64,000 nt of DNA from Anastatus disparis (GCA_017163975.1 JAFFSR010000220.1:12480001-12544000); one strand, 5' to 3'. Numbered from the stretch's first letter, positions 1 to 13,556 are shown. Notes: generated from the sequence alone by a model not told the origin. A program made the numbers and translations.

Positions 1-310
1 GCTCGAGTGATTTAAATCCGCCACACTACATCTATACTCTCAAAATTCAATAAAAAACAAAGGCTATGCACTCCACGAATGATAATTCATTAAAAAAACG
101 AATTCTATTTACCAGCAAAACTAGGCATTCTACTAATGATAAATCGTAAAAGAAAAGCGAAAACTGCAAAAAAGCAAAATCTAAGCACTTCGCGAATAAT
201 AAATAGAAAAAAAAAAAAATATATATAAAACATGAAATAACATTATGTCAAACTGTTGAAATTAATTCTGTAATAATAAAAATCTAAATTTCCTTTCATA
301 TATGTATTAG

Positions 311-392
311 GGCCGTAGGAGCAACAATTGGTAACTTATGTATTGTATTAGCAGTTACGTTTAGGGGAATCACAGACGCGATGGAGTCTTAG
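311..392 (+). CDS. possible last exon of an unidentified gene
   Basis: A pyrimidine-rich tract ending in an AG at 309-310 is followed by an open stretch that translates as AVGATIGNLCIVLAVTFRG and a short tail, ending at a TAG at 390-392. The stretch is clearly richer in G and C than its surroundings, is hydrophobic like a membrane segment, and would be the 3' exon of a plus-strand gene that starts left of the window. It would then face the minus-strand ADAMTS-like gene tail to tail. I do not recognise the family. Upstream exons are not visible, so this could also be a chance open frame. Confidence 0.3.
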
Positions 393-3326
393 AGCGTCGA
401 AATGACTACCTCTTCGCTTCACATGTTACACTGATATTAACTTTGGTCTTACACGTATTGAACACGCTTATAATTGTTATTTATTTTGAAAAATATCGAT
501 ATAAAAGAGTTGCAATAATCTACACCTCATTATTATCGATGAATAAACTCTTAAAAATAATCCAAATATCAAAATATCGCTTATTATAAGTGCGTGATTT
601 AAGTGAATTCAGCGTTATATTCATTATCGAACAGCGTAAAAATTTATCGTTTAACTATCGGCTCAGCGGGATTTAAGCGCGGATTTAGATCACGCAGTGC
701 TATAAAAATATATTGCTTTTTACTGTGCAAGTTGCGCACAACTCTTAATTTTTATCAATAATCTCGAGTTTTTCCAAAAACCTACATTTTTAGGTAAAAA
801 GGGATGGAGAGATCCTTAAGAATATATTCAAAAATAAAAAAAAAATTAAAACCGTACATATGCATACTTCCTTGTAAAATATAGATTTTTTTATTATTGT
901 AATAATAAAATTTATAGAATAAATTGTACTAAAATGCTTATAAGTAAATATAAGGAAAAATTTGTAACAGTACGTCTAAGTCTTGGTTTATATGTACTTT
1001 TCTAGTTTTTAAATAAATGCAACATTAAATACAATCAAATCTTTTATTTATTTCTTACCCTCCTGAATGTCATAAATTGACTCTTACATTATAGAATTTT
1101 TAATCTTCACATCATAAATAATTTTGTATTCATTTTCTGTTATTCTCGATTATATCTGTAATTTATTGAGTTTATTAAGGTATTTATAAGATTTCTTAAA
1201 TGCACTTATAACCAGGCAAATTAATTTATTTGAAGAGCTTTATTTCCCGAAACAGAAATGAATAAATAAACGGTTCTTTCGAAGAACCATGTATCTTGAA
1301 ATAAATTATATCTGGGCAAAAGATATAAAAAAGTCTTATATCTCGTTGAGATAGATGGCAATAAAAAATATATATCCATAAAAACAGATATTAGAATATA
1401 AATATAGTCTGACAAAAAAACAAGAAAAGGTTTGTTATGATAAAAATAATATTTCTTGTCACAATTTATTTTCATTCAAAATCAATATATTTGCAAAATA
1501 AGTTTACAATATTTTTATTTAAAAAAATTTCTCTCTGGTAGCTTTTGTATTATAAAAATTTTATTTCATAAGACAATTAAAATAAATTGATTCCATTTCT
1601 TATGAAACAAATTACAATATCATAATCTAGTATTCAAAAATATGTCTTAAATGAAGAAAAATGCAAATAATTAAATTATTTAACAACAATAATAAAGTGG
1701 TATTAAGATTTTAATAAAAAAATGTTACTTAGTTTATTTTACGTTGTTAAACTTCGAATATAACTTACAGACACGATAATATTGATTCCTTTTATATTTT
1801 TTAGATTCCTTTAGTAAGATTTTCTCTGAACAAAAATTAATGTCTAACATTATTGTTTCAATCTCAATTGTTTTAGAATATCATCAAAATAATTATAAAC
1901 AAAAATACAAAATAAAAAATTAGACACATAATTTTTTAGTTTTTCTAACACTTAAAATCGTTGGAAATTATTTAAAATTTTTATTTTAAGATTTTAATTA
2001 TTGTGTTAATGAAAATTGATAATAATTACGTCATCTCTCTCTCTCTCTTTTTCTCTGTCAAGTAATTATTACATTATTTAATATAATAATTGAGAATCAT
2101 ACGATGTTCGAAGATGTATGAAATAAAAATCTTTAAAAATATTACAATTAAGAAAGATACATCAAAATTACTAAACAATTTATTATAGTAGACAACTTTA
2201 ACCCTAATGAAAATGGATTTTGTGAAAAACTATTTGCAATTACTCTAAGCTATTCATAATTATTTAAAAACTACTGAATTGAAATTAATGTAATAGTTAT
2301 GAATAAATATATCTCTATAAACAGTTTTATACAATTCTAATTTTTATTTTTTTAATTTAGAGAAAAATTTTAAAATCATGTAAAATTTGTCATAATTGTT
2401 TATACATGCTTCTGAATTTTAATTATTGCTTGTAACTTAAATCTGTATGTTTTAATAAAAACTATTTTAAATTATTTTCAACAATTATAAATAACTTCAA
2501 ATAACAATTTTAAGGATTAAAATTGTTAATATTCAAAGAAATATTTTGTGTAAATGAATATTATCATCAATAGTAACAAAACATTTGAAAATATTTTTAT
2601 GATTATCAGATTATTTTAAAGATTGATTTAATTTAGAAGCTGTCTTTGAAAATAAAATTTTGAAAGAAAAATTTAGTAAATCAAGGTAATTTTTTATGAA
2701 ATTACAAAAAAAACGTAAAAATACTAAAAAATATATGTGCAAAAGATCATTCTATGATAGTAAAATAACTTTCAATAAATGTTATTTTCGAAGAATCATT
2801 TTTAAATTTTCTGTAATAATTAAATTTATTTGAGCAAGTTTATAAACAATTATACATCGTTTTGCTCAACAATCTTTTTCTACTAGAAAAAACTTAATTT
2901 TAGATTATATTATTATGCCTTAGTCTTAATTATTACTTAATAATAATTTTCGTATTCTCTTTTGTATTATTTTAACCTAATTTAAATATATTATTCAGTA
3001 AAATAACGTCTCTTACAGTTTTTTTAAACATCATCGTTATGACTTAAAAGTTGGTTGATATTACGAAAAGAAACACTTGGATAACAAATATCGTTAAAAC
3101 TTTTGGATCAAAATCCATTACTTACAGTTATGAAACACTCCTTGTTAATATAAAAATAGTTTTAAATGCATAATTCCATTTGTAAAACTAACATAAATTT
3201 TTTTATAAATATAAATTTCTGTACTGCGAAGAATCAACAATATAATTATGCCGATACGATTACATTTTTTAAAATTTGCACAATGATTCATTCTACGCAA
3301 TTTCGATCTTCTCAAAAATAATTTAT
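393..3326. other. AT-rich spacer without recognisable genes
   Basis: Very AT-rich sequence with scattered poly-A and poly-T runs and a short CT microsatellite near 2033-2052. Open frames here are short, low in complexity and without recognisable motifs. The part next to 3327 should contain the 3'UTR of the minus-strand ADAMTS-like gene, but AATAAA-type signals are too frequent here to pick one. Confidence 0.6.
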
Positions 3327-6300
3327 TCATTCCCTTTGAGAGTTGATAAACGATGCGTAACGACAAGCTTTGCAACAGCCTTTCTTATAAGTAAGCGTTT
3401 GACATTTTCCCATTGATACTCTGGGCCTTTGACGTATCGTGCGGCAATATGCCAGCAAATCCAGACAGTTACGATCTGAAATATTAAATTTGAACACTAA
3501 AGATTTATTGATTTTCATGAATTTATATTTAAATGATCATTTGAATTTTAATAATTTTTTTTTACCTTGATTTGTTTTTGCAACACAGGGAACATCATGA
3601 CAATTCCTATTGGTTATTGGTTTTGATTCTTCGTCGCATTCCGTTTCGCCTGCTTTCATTGGCATACCGTCTGGTCCAATACATTTGACTACTCTTTTTT
3701 GCGTACCTCCACCGCAACGTCGAGAACACTATATTATTTTACAAAAAATTTTTCTATTATTCAAATTAAAAACATGAAAATAAATAAATTGAGATTTTTA
3801 TGATGTTAAATTATTAATTTCTCAAGGGAATCGTGAAACAATATTTAAAGAAAAAACAAAGAAAACACATGTTTTAAATTTAGAAATTCGATAAAATATA
3901 AAATTTGGAAATTGACAAAATTCTGAAATTAATTTAGTATATTACACACCAAGGGAGGTAAAGTACTAGTGAGTTCATAGCACATATAATTGACACCTCG
4001 AGCCGAAGGCGAGAGTGGCAAATATGTGCTATGGGCTCGCCATTTTACCTCCCGTGATGTGTATGCTATTTTTCGCCATACCCGGGCCGAAAATACAACT
4101 TTTGTTTTTCGGTGCCGGGACGAAAGTTGTGCTTTCGGGCAGGGTATGGCGAAAACATTTTTTTTTACCTGAGACCAATCGGACATAAACCATGTTGCAT
4201 TACAGGCTGGACCCATGCATACTTTCATTCTTTCTGGTTTATCTGGTGGACAATTTTTCGCGTTGACAACTTTCCAAGATCCCAAAAATCTAGAGATACA
4301 AATGACTTCTCTTGTTTGCCAACCGATGTCACATGAAGAAGAACACTGAAAAATATAATAATTTCTTATTGGTTTGAGTAATAATTAATGAATATATTAG
4401 ATGTATGACTATATTTCCACTAATTTTTTTTATGAATTTAAAGTTATATTTAAAATAAAAATATACATTGTCTTTTTATTATTTTTTACTTTTTATGATT
4501 TTCAATAATTTACGTATAACGTTTTATTATCTTAAAGGATACTTAGAACAAATTATTTAATAAAGATTATAATGACTATGTTGGTAATTCTAAAATGTAA
4601 GTGATATTTCAAAAATTAATTTCGATGCTTATTTGTATTTTATTAAAAAAAAATATTTTTAAATTTATGATTTGACAAAATGTATGAAATTAATTTTTAT
4701 AATTTTATTAAATATGATTATATATTTCATTAAAGTAACATACTTTAGTCCAAGGACCGGCAAACCATTGGCCACACTGATGAGACACGCAGGTTCTGTT
4801 CATAGTTGGCGCTTTTTTCTCGTCGCATGAAGAATTTTTTAAATAATTCTCACAATAAAGTCTTCGCGTTAAAAGGCCAGTTCCACATTCGGCTGAACAC
4901 TAAATCAATGTGAATTTTTATTAATAAAGCGGAATTTAATAATAAATTATACATGGTTTAATATGTCTTAATTATCATAAAAACTGTATTTTTTTTAATC
5001 CATATGATTCAAACTTTAATTTAACGATTTATGCAACTTAAAAATAATCTTTGATCATAGTAATTTAATATTGATGTATGATCGGTAGATAAAAAGAGTG
5101 ACATCTTAAAAAGTATTTAAAAATAATTTTTAAATACATCAATGTAATTATTAGAAATTTAAATAAATTTTATAAAGATTAAAGCAGTTTCAAAAATAAA
5201 ATTTTTTAATTTTTTATTTAAAATTAGTTATTAAGTATTATAATTTATAAATTTTTTTTCATTTTACAATTCTTTGTACAGATTGCTATTTCAACCTTTA
5301 TGGTATCGCGTCCTGTAATTATATCTGGCCAAAGAAATAAACAAGTAAATAATATTTCTATAATAATTTTTTGAATTAAAAATTATTATTCTTTTGTGCA
5401 TTTTCAATTGAATAACCTTTGATTATTATAAATATATATAATTCAAATCACCTCGTCCGGCCATGCACTGAAAAGCCATTGTGAGTCAATAAGAGATTCT
5501 GGAATTTCGTTATCAACCAAATCTGTCTTACATTCACCTGCATTACAAATTTCTTCGGTAATCGGCTTTTCTTGCAGGTTACAAGGTTTTCCAGATGTCA
5601 CACAAATGACAGTTCTCGTTCTCTTTCCATTGCCACAAGTTGCCGAGCACTTGAATAAAAATATTTTTTTAGCTTACATTTTAATGTTATTAATAAAAAA
5701 AAATTCATGAAAATATTTCTTGTGAGTAAAAAGTTTTATATTCTTTAAATAGTAAAGCCAATGAACATAACTTTGCATATTTAACTTTTCAAAATCGTAC
5801 AATTTTTATCATATTATTTCAAAAATATTGTATATGTATAATATCGATGTATGAATCATCAAATCATATTTGTTTAATTATGGCTTCTAATTATTCAAAA
5901 ATAAAACAATTATTTGAAAAAAGAAACGTTAATACCGAAGACCACTTTTCAGCTTTCCATTTAGGCGGCTGAACAGCTTTATTCATCAAAGATAACGTCG
6001 TTAATTCGATTGGTTCATCACTCGCTACCGTTGTAGATTTAGTCACGGTAGTATAATCGTTGCAATTGGGCATATGGCAAGATTCTAATGAAGGAATAAC
6101 TGGTTTATTTTTTGGACAATGATGATTTTGTACGCGAACTTGCAAATTATCCGACATCGTTTGGACACATTGAAATTCTCGTTTTCTCGTTCCAGCACCA
6201 CATGAAACTGAACATTTACCCCATGCGCCAGGCTCCCATCTGCAAATAATATTCATAATAAATAAGATATTATTAAATTTGATTGATTTTATTTAAATTA

Positions 6301-8881
6301 ACGCAAATTTTTACCGTACAAATTTTTATTTAAATAAAAATATGGGAACCTTTTTTTTAATTTTACTTGGGGTCCAACAAATTTTTTTTAGGTAAAACAT
6401 TAAAAAAAAATGAAAATAACAAGTTTTTGTTTGCAATTTTCAAAAAGAAAATTAAAAATTTTAAACCTCTACTAATTGCTTACTCTTTTAATCATCATAT
6501 TGATAGTATCATTGAAAATGTGCAATAGATTCCTAGTAAATTTTAGAGTTTAGTAATCGCGTGTTTAAATAAAGTTTAAAATTAAATTTCGTATAAAAAA
6601 GGTATCACTTTTATCTTCGCAAATTTTAATAATTTCTTAATTCTTCTAATTTTTTTCTATGAAATTTTATTGTTACCCATCATACATTATTTTTTCATTA
6701 TTTTTCAAAAATTATTAACAATTACTATATTGATTGTGTTATCAATAAAAAACTTAATTTATTAATTAGTTAAGGAGTAACTTAATGATGATTTTGTTCG
6801 CCTTACTGAGGTGGACAAGGGCTGTTGTTACATCTTGCAGTGACTTCTTGTGGTTTTTGGATTCTTCTACATCTTTTATCAATTACTTGCTCCAAGGTAC
6901 GTTTATTAGCACAAAAGTACCTTTTACTCTGGATACCTTGTGGAAATATTTGAAATTATTAATATTGTTTGTAATTCCATTACATGTATTTGTATTACTT
7001 CAATTTAACTTCATCAAACTTAAAATCATATTAGGGGATTTATAGAATTTCAAGTAGAGAATTCTTTTCAGATTTTTTTCAAAAACAATATTTGGATTCA
7101 CTCATAATTTATTAGATTAAAAATTAAAAGTGTTTTAATAAAATTGTTGGTAATCAAAGTAATTAAGATAAATATAACAGTAATTTCTTTACCTCCACCG
7201 CAGGTCTTACTGCACGTATTGTAACCTGTAGCTCTCCAAAAAACTCTCATTTTCTTTTTTCTTTGTTTGTGCACCAACGTAAATGCTCTTGTGTCATCTG
7301 CGTACATCATGTGATCAGTACTTTCACTGCAATTATAATAGGTTTAACTTTTATATACAATAACAAATTGAGTTTAAAATAATAATTTTGTTATACACTT
7401 TTAAGACCTTTACCTTAAACTTATAGCGTCTGTTGTTGGGGAAGTTTGGAGATCTTCTAATTCTTTAAAAGCTAAAATTATAATTGCTATTAGTTTGTTG
7501 TGTTTATTTATACTTAAGATTAAGGCTAAATAAAAATTATTACTCAATTCATTCTCAGGATAGTCTATTTCACTTAAATCACTGGGAAGCTTATATTGGT
7601 AAAATACTTTTGGTATACTTTGTTGATATCCTAACTGAAAGGAAATAAAATTATTGATTAAAATAAAGATTTTTCCTTTTTTATATTTAAACAAACAATA
7701 TAAACTAAAATTCCAGTTACCATAACATCAATTGATGATGTTAATGGACCAAGAGCATAAAATGATTCTAAATTATCCTTGGTACGTCGAAGGTATATAA
7801 AAGTCGTTCCAGCACCCTTATACGAATTGGACCAATTGATATTGTAATCATCGTTGAATAAATAACTACCATTTTCTAATCTTACAGCTGGTGATATGAG
7901 AAAATGTTTAATTATTAGTATTTTAATAATTTTATTAGTATTTTATTAATTTTCATAGTAATAATTTAGTTATATCAAGTAGCTTTTTTAAACTCGAAAT
8001 TGAGATTAATAAAATGAATCCCTCAATAGATATCGATTATTATGTACTAAGAAGTAAAATAAATTTTATTTTTATCAAAATAATAAAATTACGATTCAAC
8101 GCTAAAGGAAAAAAGTCTAATGATATGAATATTTACGATGGTAATTCATTCTGTCTATTTAAAATTTTGTACTTTTTGTAGTAGAAAAAAAAGTTTATAA
8201 TGTATTTGTAGAAATATTATGGTAAATTTTTAAATGGTGTAAAAACTATTTGTAATTATATATAAATATTTTAAATAATTATAAATTCAGATAAAAAGAT
8301 TCTGTGAAACGTATTCTAAATATATATAATTATTTATATTTATTTCTAACTACTACACAGATTCCAATTTAGAATTTTTTAAACAGCTATTAACGACATA
8401 ACGCGAAAATTCATTTTCGTTATAGAGTTAGAATAAACTTCTTATCAAATAGATTGTGAAATTTAAGATATGATGATATAAGGTTGGCAGTGGCTCAGTC
8501 GGTAGAGTGATGGATTCATAACCTCGAGGATCCGAGTTCGAATCCCGCTCTCATTAGTCGATTGATACAAGCATCAAGTTACAAGTGCTTTGTTCACAAA
8601 CACATTGATAACCTTCGTCGTTAATTAGCATCGTAATGTTAGTATAAATACAGCGACGTTAAATAAAATTGAAAAAAAAATTATATTTAATTCAGCTTGT
8701 CCATTGAGATCCTCAAAGCATATTATGTCTTACCCAAAAAATTTTTTGTGTGAGTTAATTCAGTGACGTTGATTGATGTAGCACCTTCCGGAATAGTTGT
8801 TACTAAATAGTATCCAGGATCAGTGAAATTTTTTATAAACGTCTCTCTTACTTCTATTTCTCCATCAATCGGTATAGAATA
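3327..8881 (-). CDS. ADAMTS-like protein: spacer, six TSP1 repeats, PLAC domain (5' part not included)
   Basis: Eleven minus-strand exons join in frame: 8881-8734, 7887-7721, 7634-7414, 7326-7193, 6936-6807, 6239-5936, 5649-5452, 4899-4744, 4345-4169, 3728-3566 and 3475-3327. All have GT..AG borders and give about 648 residues plus stop. The first three encode an ADAMTS spacer (GYYLVTTIPEGATSINVTE, then NFLAVRLENGSY). Six thrombospondin type-1 repeats follow, with cores CSKTCGGG, CSVSCGAG, CSATCGNG, CSAECGTG, CSSSCDIG and CSRRCGGG. Several introns fall just before the CSxxC core, so one repeat spans two exons. The C-terminus is a PLAC domain (NCLDLLAYC ... KCQTLTYKKGCCKAC). No metalloprotease motif is seen, which fits secreted ADAMTSL matrix proteins (in Drosophila, the nolo/loh relatives). 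The usual N-terminal TSP1 and cysteine-rich exons were not found, so the start is unresolved; 32726-32685 may hold the signal peptide. Confidence 0.9.
3953..4053. repeat. foldback hairpin 1 in an ADAMTSL intron
   Basis: The outer arms gggaggtaaa (3953-3962) and tttacctccc (4044-4053) are perfect complements. The inner arms catagcacatat (3975-3986) and atatgtgctatg (4022-4033) pair perfectly as well. Most mismatches in between are transitions that would still give G-U pairs in RNA. It is GC-richer than the intron around it. No coding potential is evident, and the element family is not recognised. Confidence 0.75.
4071..4154. repeat. foldback hairpin 2, adjacent to an ADAMTSL splice donor
   Basis: The outer arms tttcgccataccc (4071-4083) and gggtatggcgaaa (4142-4154) are perfect complements. 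An inner stem pairs 4087-4102 with 4122-4137 with about two mismatches. It follows hairpin 1 after only 17 bases and ends 13 bases inside the intron from the exon at 4169 (donor GT read on the minus strand at 4168-4167). The open frame running into it from the exon is read-through past the donor, not protein. Confidence 0.75.
8482..8668 (+). repeat. tRNA-derived SINE copy 1
   Basis: A tRNA-like head carries an A box (tggctcagtcggtagag) and a B box (gagttcgaatcc). It is followed by a family-specific body with gtgctttgttcacaaacaca and a tail ending gcgacgttaaataaaa before an A-rich run. The same three parts recur at about 34388, 38386, 43881 and 48652, and on the minus strand at 47127. It lies in the ADAMTSL intron between 7887 and 8734. 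This is a repeat, not a functional tRNA gene. Confidence 0.9.
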
Positions 8882-11285
8882 CTGAAACATAAAAATTATA
8901 TAACTTTAGTCATTTAATAATGATTGTATAGATGACTAATTCATAAATTACAAAGTCATGCAAAATTTAAAAATCAGCCAAACTTTTTCAAAAACTAAAT
9001 TTTTTTACTTCAGTTTAATAACAAACTATTAAAAATTCTCCTAAGAAAATGAAAAAAAAAATGCTTCATTACATCAATTTGAGCTATCTATTGATCTGCA
9101 TGTAATAGACTAGCGTAACTGTTGCATAGGAAATGATCCAACCTAATTATGCTCTCGTCAAGGTGTGACGAGGAGTTTGATGCGTGTCGATGAATCGAAA
9201 CGAAAACAAAACCTTACCTCTCGCGTCAATGAATGCGATAATGGAAGAATGAATAAAAAAAAAAGAGTAAAAGATAAAGAAAGAGAAGAGAGAGAGAGAG
9301 AGAGAGAGAACAGTCGCGCCCATATTACCTTTCGATATTTTAAAACCATTTACTTACTACATATATTTACGCATGCGATTATTGTTCGCTTATAAAGGTA
9401 CACGAACGACGCATCAGGTCATTTGTCTGTAGTTCTATGTAACGGCAATTATTGTTTACCTGAATGATACACTCGTACGGTTAACGCATCATTCGCAATT
9501 ATGTCTTTTGAAAAAACAATTTTTTTTTTTTTGGTTTTTGTTTTTTCAGGTATATTTTTTTTGCTTTGAGCTCCAGACTATATTGTTGTTTAAAATTGGC
9601 TCATATTTGTAGCTTTCAAAGAGATGATTTTTCAAAGTATAAAAGGTTTGCTTTGTTATAGAAATTTATATTTTTATCAAATTAAAGACTTTTGTGAAAT
9701 AAATAAAAAAGGATCAAATTTTGATATAAGATTTTTAATATAATAAAAAGTGTTGACTTTAGGGTAATAAAAGTTTTCTGTAATAATACATTTTTCCTAA
9801 CGCGTTAATATTTGAATTTTTTCTATATGATTAAAACTTTATAATTAATTTCATAAAAATACGAACAAAATACTGTCAGTACATTTGCACTCAACTTTTT
9901 TCTAATTTTAAATTTAGCTTAAAAAGTTAATTAAAATTTATTTATTATTAGATGTACTAAAAAAATTTAATGAATTTATGATTATTGATTTATTATTAGT
10001 AATTTACTGTAAAATCAACAAAGCTTGTAGAATTTCGAATTCTTTTTATCAATAGTGTAAAAAATCAAATATTAAGTTCATGAAAAATTGAAAAATATTT
10101 TTTTATATAAATTTAAATAAGCAACTTAAGAGTTACGATATTAAATGAAAAATAAAAGTTTTAAAATAAAAATAAAATTCGAGCTATTTCAAACATTCTG
10201 TAAAATATATATAATGAACAGTATTTTTAAAATTTTATTTGTTAGTAGTAATTTAGTATTCTTTAACCAAACATCAGAGTAAATATTTCTAATTCTATAG
10301 CTTGAGAGAATATTTTACTTTATAATTTTTTTAATTTAAATGATAATGATCATTCATAGTTAAAAAAAAACAAACTACATTCATCCGTTATGCAAATTTT
10401 ACTAATAATTTATCTATTAATCAGGTACTTTAATAATAATTTTAATTTTATAATAGATATTTTAATACTAAATCCAACTCATTTCGCAAGACTAAATTTT
10501 TTCTAAATTTTTATATACATATTATACTTTTGCATTGATATTTTTCGTAAACATTACTTGTGCTTTGGCAGGTCAAGTACGCAGACAGTAGACACTCTTG
10601 TACGCGCATGCATTATTTATATGTTTTAAAAAGTTTAAAAATCTGTCTAAGCAAATATTCTTTTCATCACGGATTATAATACCTTCTTATGTTATGTGCA
10701 TTTCTTGCGTTACATGCGCGTATTTCTTATTATTTTTTTTTCAACGCCGTTTGTATTGGCATTTCTTAAGCTGTAACACCATGCTATAGGAAAATACGTA
10801 TTGCCAAGATTTGCTTAATCTTTTTTTTAACGCTGGCTAAAAAAACATTGTTATCGTCTCATAAATCTTTCTTTTATCAAGTTTTCAGATTTTAAGCTCG
10901 CTATTAATTCGCTATTAGCTTTTAAACTAGATTTAAGAGAAAAGTTACTTTTAAATGTTAAGATATGATGAAGGTTTGGAATTGCAAATTTTCAAATGAT
11001 AAATAATGTTATCTTAAGTGAATAAAAGTATGAATAGATCAGTTAAAATTATTATTTTTTATTTTTTATTTTATCTTTCAAAGCACATTAATATTTTTAA
11101 AGATTAGAAAAAAATATATTTGTATATTTTATACGCACAGGTTTTAACTTAAAGAATAATAAAATTTTAAGAGACACAGGATGTAATATATATTAATTAA
11201 GCAGGTACAAAATCCTAAAATAAACATTTAAATTTTTTTGTACAACTGTGTTAATTAACGATAGAATAATTAATTATATTTCTGG

Positions 11286-11350
11286 AGGTTATCAGTGGCT
11301 TAGTCGGTAAAGCGGTTCATAATCTCGAGAATTTGAGTTCGGATCCTGCT
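11286..11350 (+). repeat. 3'-truncated SINE head, plus strand
   Basis: It contains the A box (cagtggcttagtcggtaaag) and a degenerate B box (gagttcggatcc) of the SINE family, then stops without body or tail. It forms an inverted pair with the minus-strand fragment that follows. Confidence 0.75.
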
Positions 11351-11367
11351 GTGTGTATTATGAATAA

Positions 11368-11470
11368 AACACATGTAACGCACAGTGGTGCTTGTGCAAA
11401 TCGGCTGAAAGTGGTATTCGAACTCGAGATTACGTATCCATTGCTCTATCGAGTGAACCACTGACGATCT
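11368..11470 (-). repeat. 3'-truncated SINE, minus strand
   Basis: Read on the minus strand from 11470: agatcgtcagtgg, then a degraded head with ctcgagttcgaa, then the body segment caagcaccactgtgcgttac. The end of the body and the tail are missing. Together with 11286-11350 it makes an imperfect palindrome with the two heads pointing outward. Confidence 0.75.
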
Positions 11471-12539
11471 CTTTTCAAATAATCATAATAAAAAATTATA
11501 TTTTCTTTTCTATCAATTGCATCTTTTAAATTTCGGTGTATTTTATCATAATTTATTTTATTTATATAGAGCTTATATAAAATTTTTAGAGATGTCAAAA
11601 AATAATTAATTTGTTTAAATTTCTACTCTTATAAATTATTTGAAATCCAGCAAAATTTTATAAATTTGGACATAGACAAATTTAAAAGCAACTAAAGATA
11701 TGTTTATATTTGTATATATATATATCTAAACAGTATCGATTAAAATCTTTTATAATACATGAATAAGAATAGCCATACCAAATTAAGTCAAACGTGAACC
11801 TATTATTACGTCTAGACAGTCCAATAACCTACTTATCTAAGAAACTTATATTAAGTCTTCAATAGGTAAAACCAATTATAATATAGTTTAAAACTACACA
11901 TTTATTTTCATCCACATTTGATTCGTATTCATAAATTCAAATGCGTCATAAACAGCTCGTCATATGTCCATTATTAAATAAGCATTATTAATCAAAAGCA
12001 ATGATATTTAACGACTTCTACATTTAGCAAAGACATGAGAATCATTTCTTGTGCTCAATCGAATAAAAATTATTTTTTATTCGAATTTTAATATTTTTTA
12101 AGATCTTTTGTATGATGAATTTATTTTATTAAAGAACGATTGTATGAGACTTGGAAAAAAGTACAAGTTACGCGTAACAATTAAATAAATTTTTTTTAAA
12201 AATGCACAAAAACTGTTTTTTTACATAAAAATAGTAAAATGCCACAGAATATTAATGATCTTTTTCAAAATCATAAGTTAATCATTGTTAAATAAAATAA
12301 TTATTATTTTTAATTACTGGCATTGAGCGTCACAAACCGTGTCTAAATGTAGCCATATAAAATAGATTAAAATAGTTTTTTGCACTGTAGATAATTACTG
12401 TCGAAAATTAATATAATTTCATTTTGTATTTGTTAATTTAATTAAATTTCATTACTTATAATTTATCCCAACTAATATCCTGCAGTTAATTTAATTAAAA
12501 AATCGATCGTTTTAACTTATTTTGCTGTTGTTACGTTTA

Positions 12540-12960
12540 TCTGTCATAAAAGTGTTTAAGAATGATCTATCAGCAAAACAATATTTCTAATCGCAGTAGT
12601 CCATCTTTTTACAAGGAGCTTTTTAAAAATACGTGCGTAATACGTGCTACACGTGTAATATAAGCATAGATTCATAGTATCGCTAATACGCAAGAGACTC
12701 GATCGTTCATTATATGAATTATTAAAAGCAGGGAAAGCTATTGATCTTTACGAGCAAAGTTTTCGTAATAAAATCGTTTCGGGAGTACAATATAATTCAC
12801 TCTCCTTTTCAGGGTAACAAATGATTCAACGAGAGTGTAGTACACAAACTTTGTATTATTCACGTGGCGTCACGCAGATTCTTTTTTAGCGATCGTTAAT
12901 ATGGTCACTTTCAATGATGCGTGATTAGGAGAAATGTTGCTTATCAATCATCGCTGCACA
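12540..12960. promoter_or_regulatory. candidate non-coding regulatory island
   Basis: This stretch is less AT-rich than its flanks, has few homopolymer runs and no sustained open frame. It includes motif-dense segments such as acgtgctacacgtgtaatat and cacgtggcgtcacgcag (CACGTG E-box and CGTCA). Such islands inside long introns are often enhancers. The call rests only on composition and motif density. Confidence 0.25.
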
Positions 12961-13279
12961 ATAATTGTGTTTATTAAATAGAGGATAATGATTTTTCAAA
13001 ATTATATATTTTTAATTTAAATGCTAATAATTTTTATAATGCAACGAACGATTTTTCATACCTTGACTGATTAAAAAGTGATTAGGATGTAACTAACGTG
13101 TGATAAAATATTTTTTATAATAACAGCTAACGTAAGTTATATTTTAAAATTGTCTAAATACACAAACATGAAAATAACTCTCATATTCCCAACATATATT
13201 AATCATTGTACTTTAACATATCTAACATACATTCATATATAAAAAAAATTGTTAAAAAATAACCTATTATTAATTGATA

Positions 13280-13556
13280 ATATATAAGAATAGCCACGCC
13301 CATCAATTCACGCGACGCACCTTGATTATTCCATCGCAATACATCAGATTATAATACATACGTACAGAAGATGTCATGTACCATGACAATCAAGCGATGT
13401 GCTTCACGTTACTTTATACGTATGTTTGACGCGAAATGTAATTGCATATCAATGGATTTACTCGACGATGCACCACCCAAAGCGAAAGTGCATCTCCATT
13501 ATTATGATATTTTTAATGTCGCGAGCAGTGAGCTGCTGAGATTGACAGTCTTTTAA
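13280..13556. promoter_or_regulatory. candidate non-coding regulatory island
   Basis: A second GC-richer island with complex sequence. A 61-codon plus-strand frame crosses its middle, but it has no upstream splice context or recognisable motif, so I treat it as incidental. It ends abruptly in AT-rich sequence at about 13556. Confidence 0.25.

Noticed and set aside
3929..4167. Extension of the thrombospondin-repeat frame through 3929-4167
   Set aside because: The frame runs past a clear splice donor at 4168-4167 into two hairpins. The next exon at 3728-3566 joins in frame without it.
9158..9395. Overlapping open frames on both strands
   Set aside because: They depend on the GA/CT microsatellite and show no domain or splice context.
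12315..12345. Micro-exon on the minus strand reading DTVCDAQC as a missing ADAMTSL exon
   Set aside because: Under 30 bases, with weak splice sites and no supporting thrombospondin or cysteine-rich context.
13371..13556. 61-codon plus-strand frame
   Set aside because: No splice context or family resemblance; it sits in a GC-richer non-coding island.
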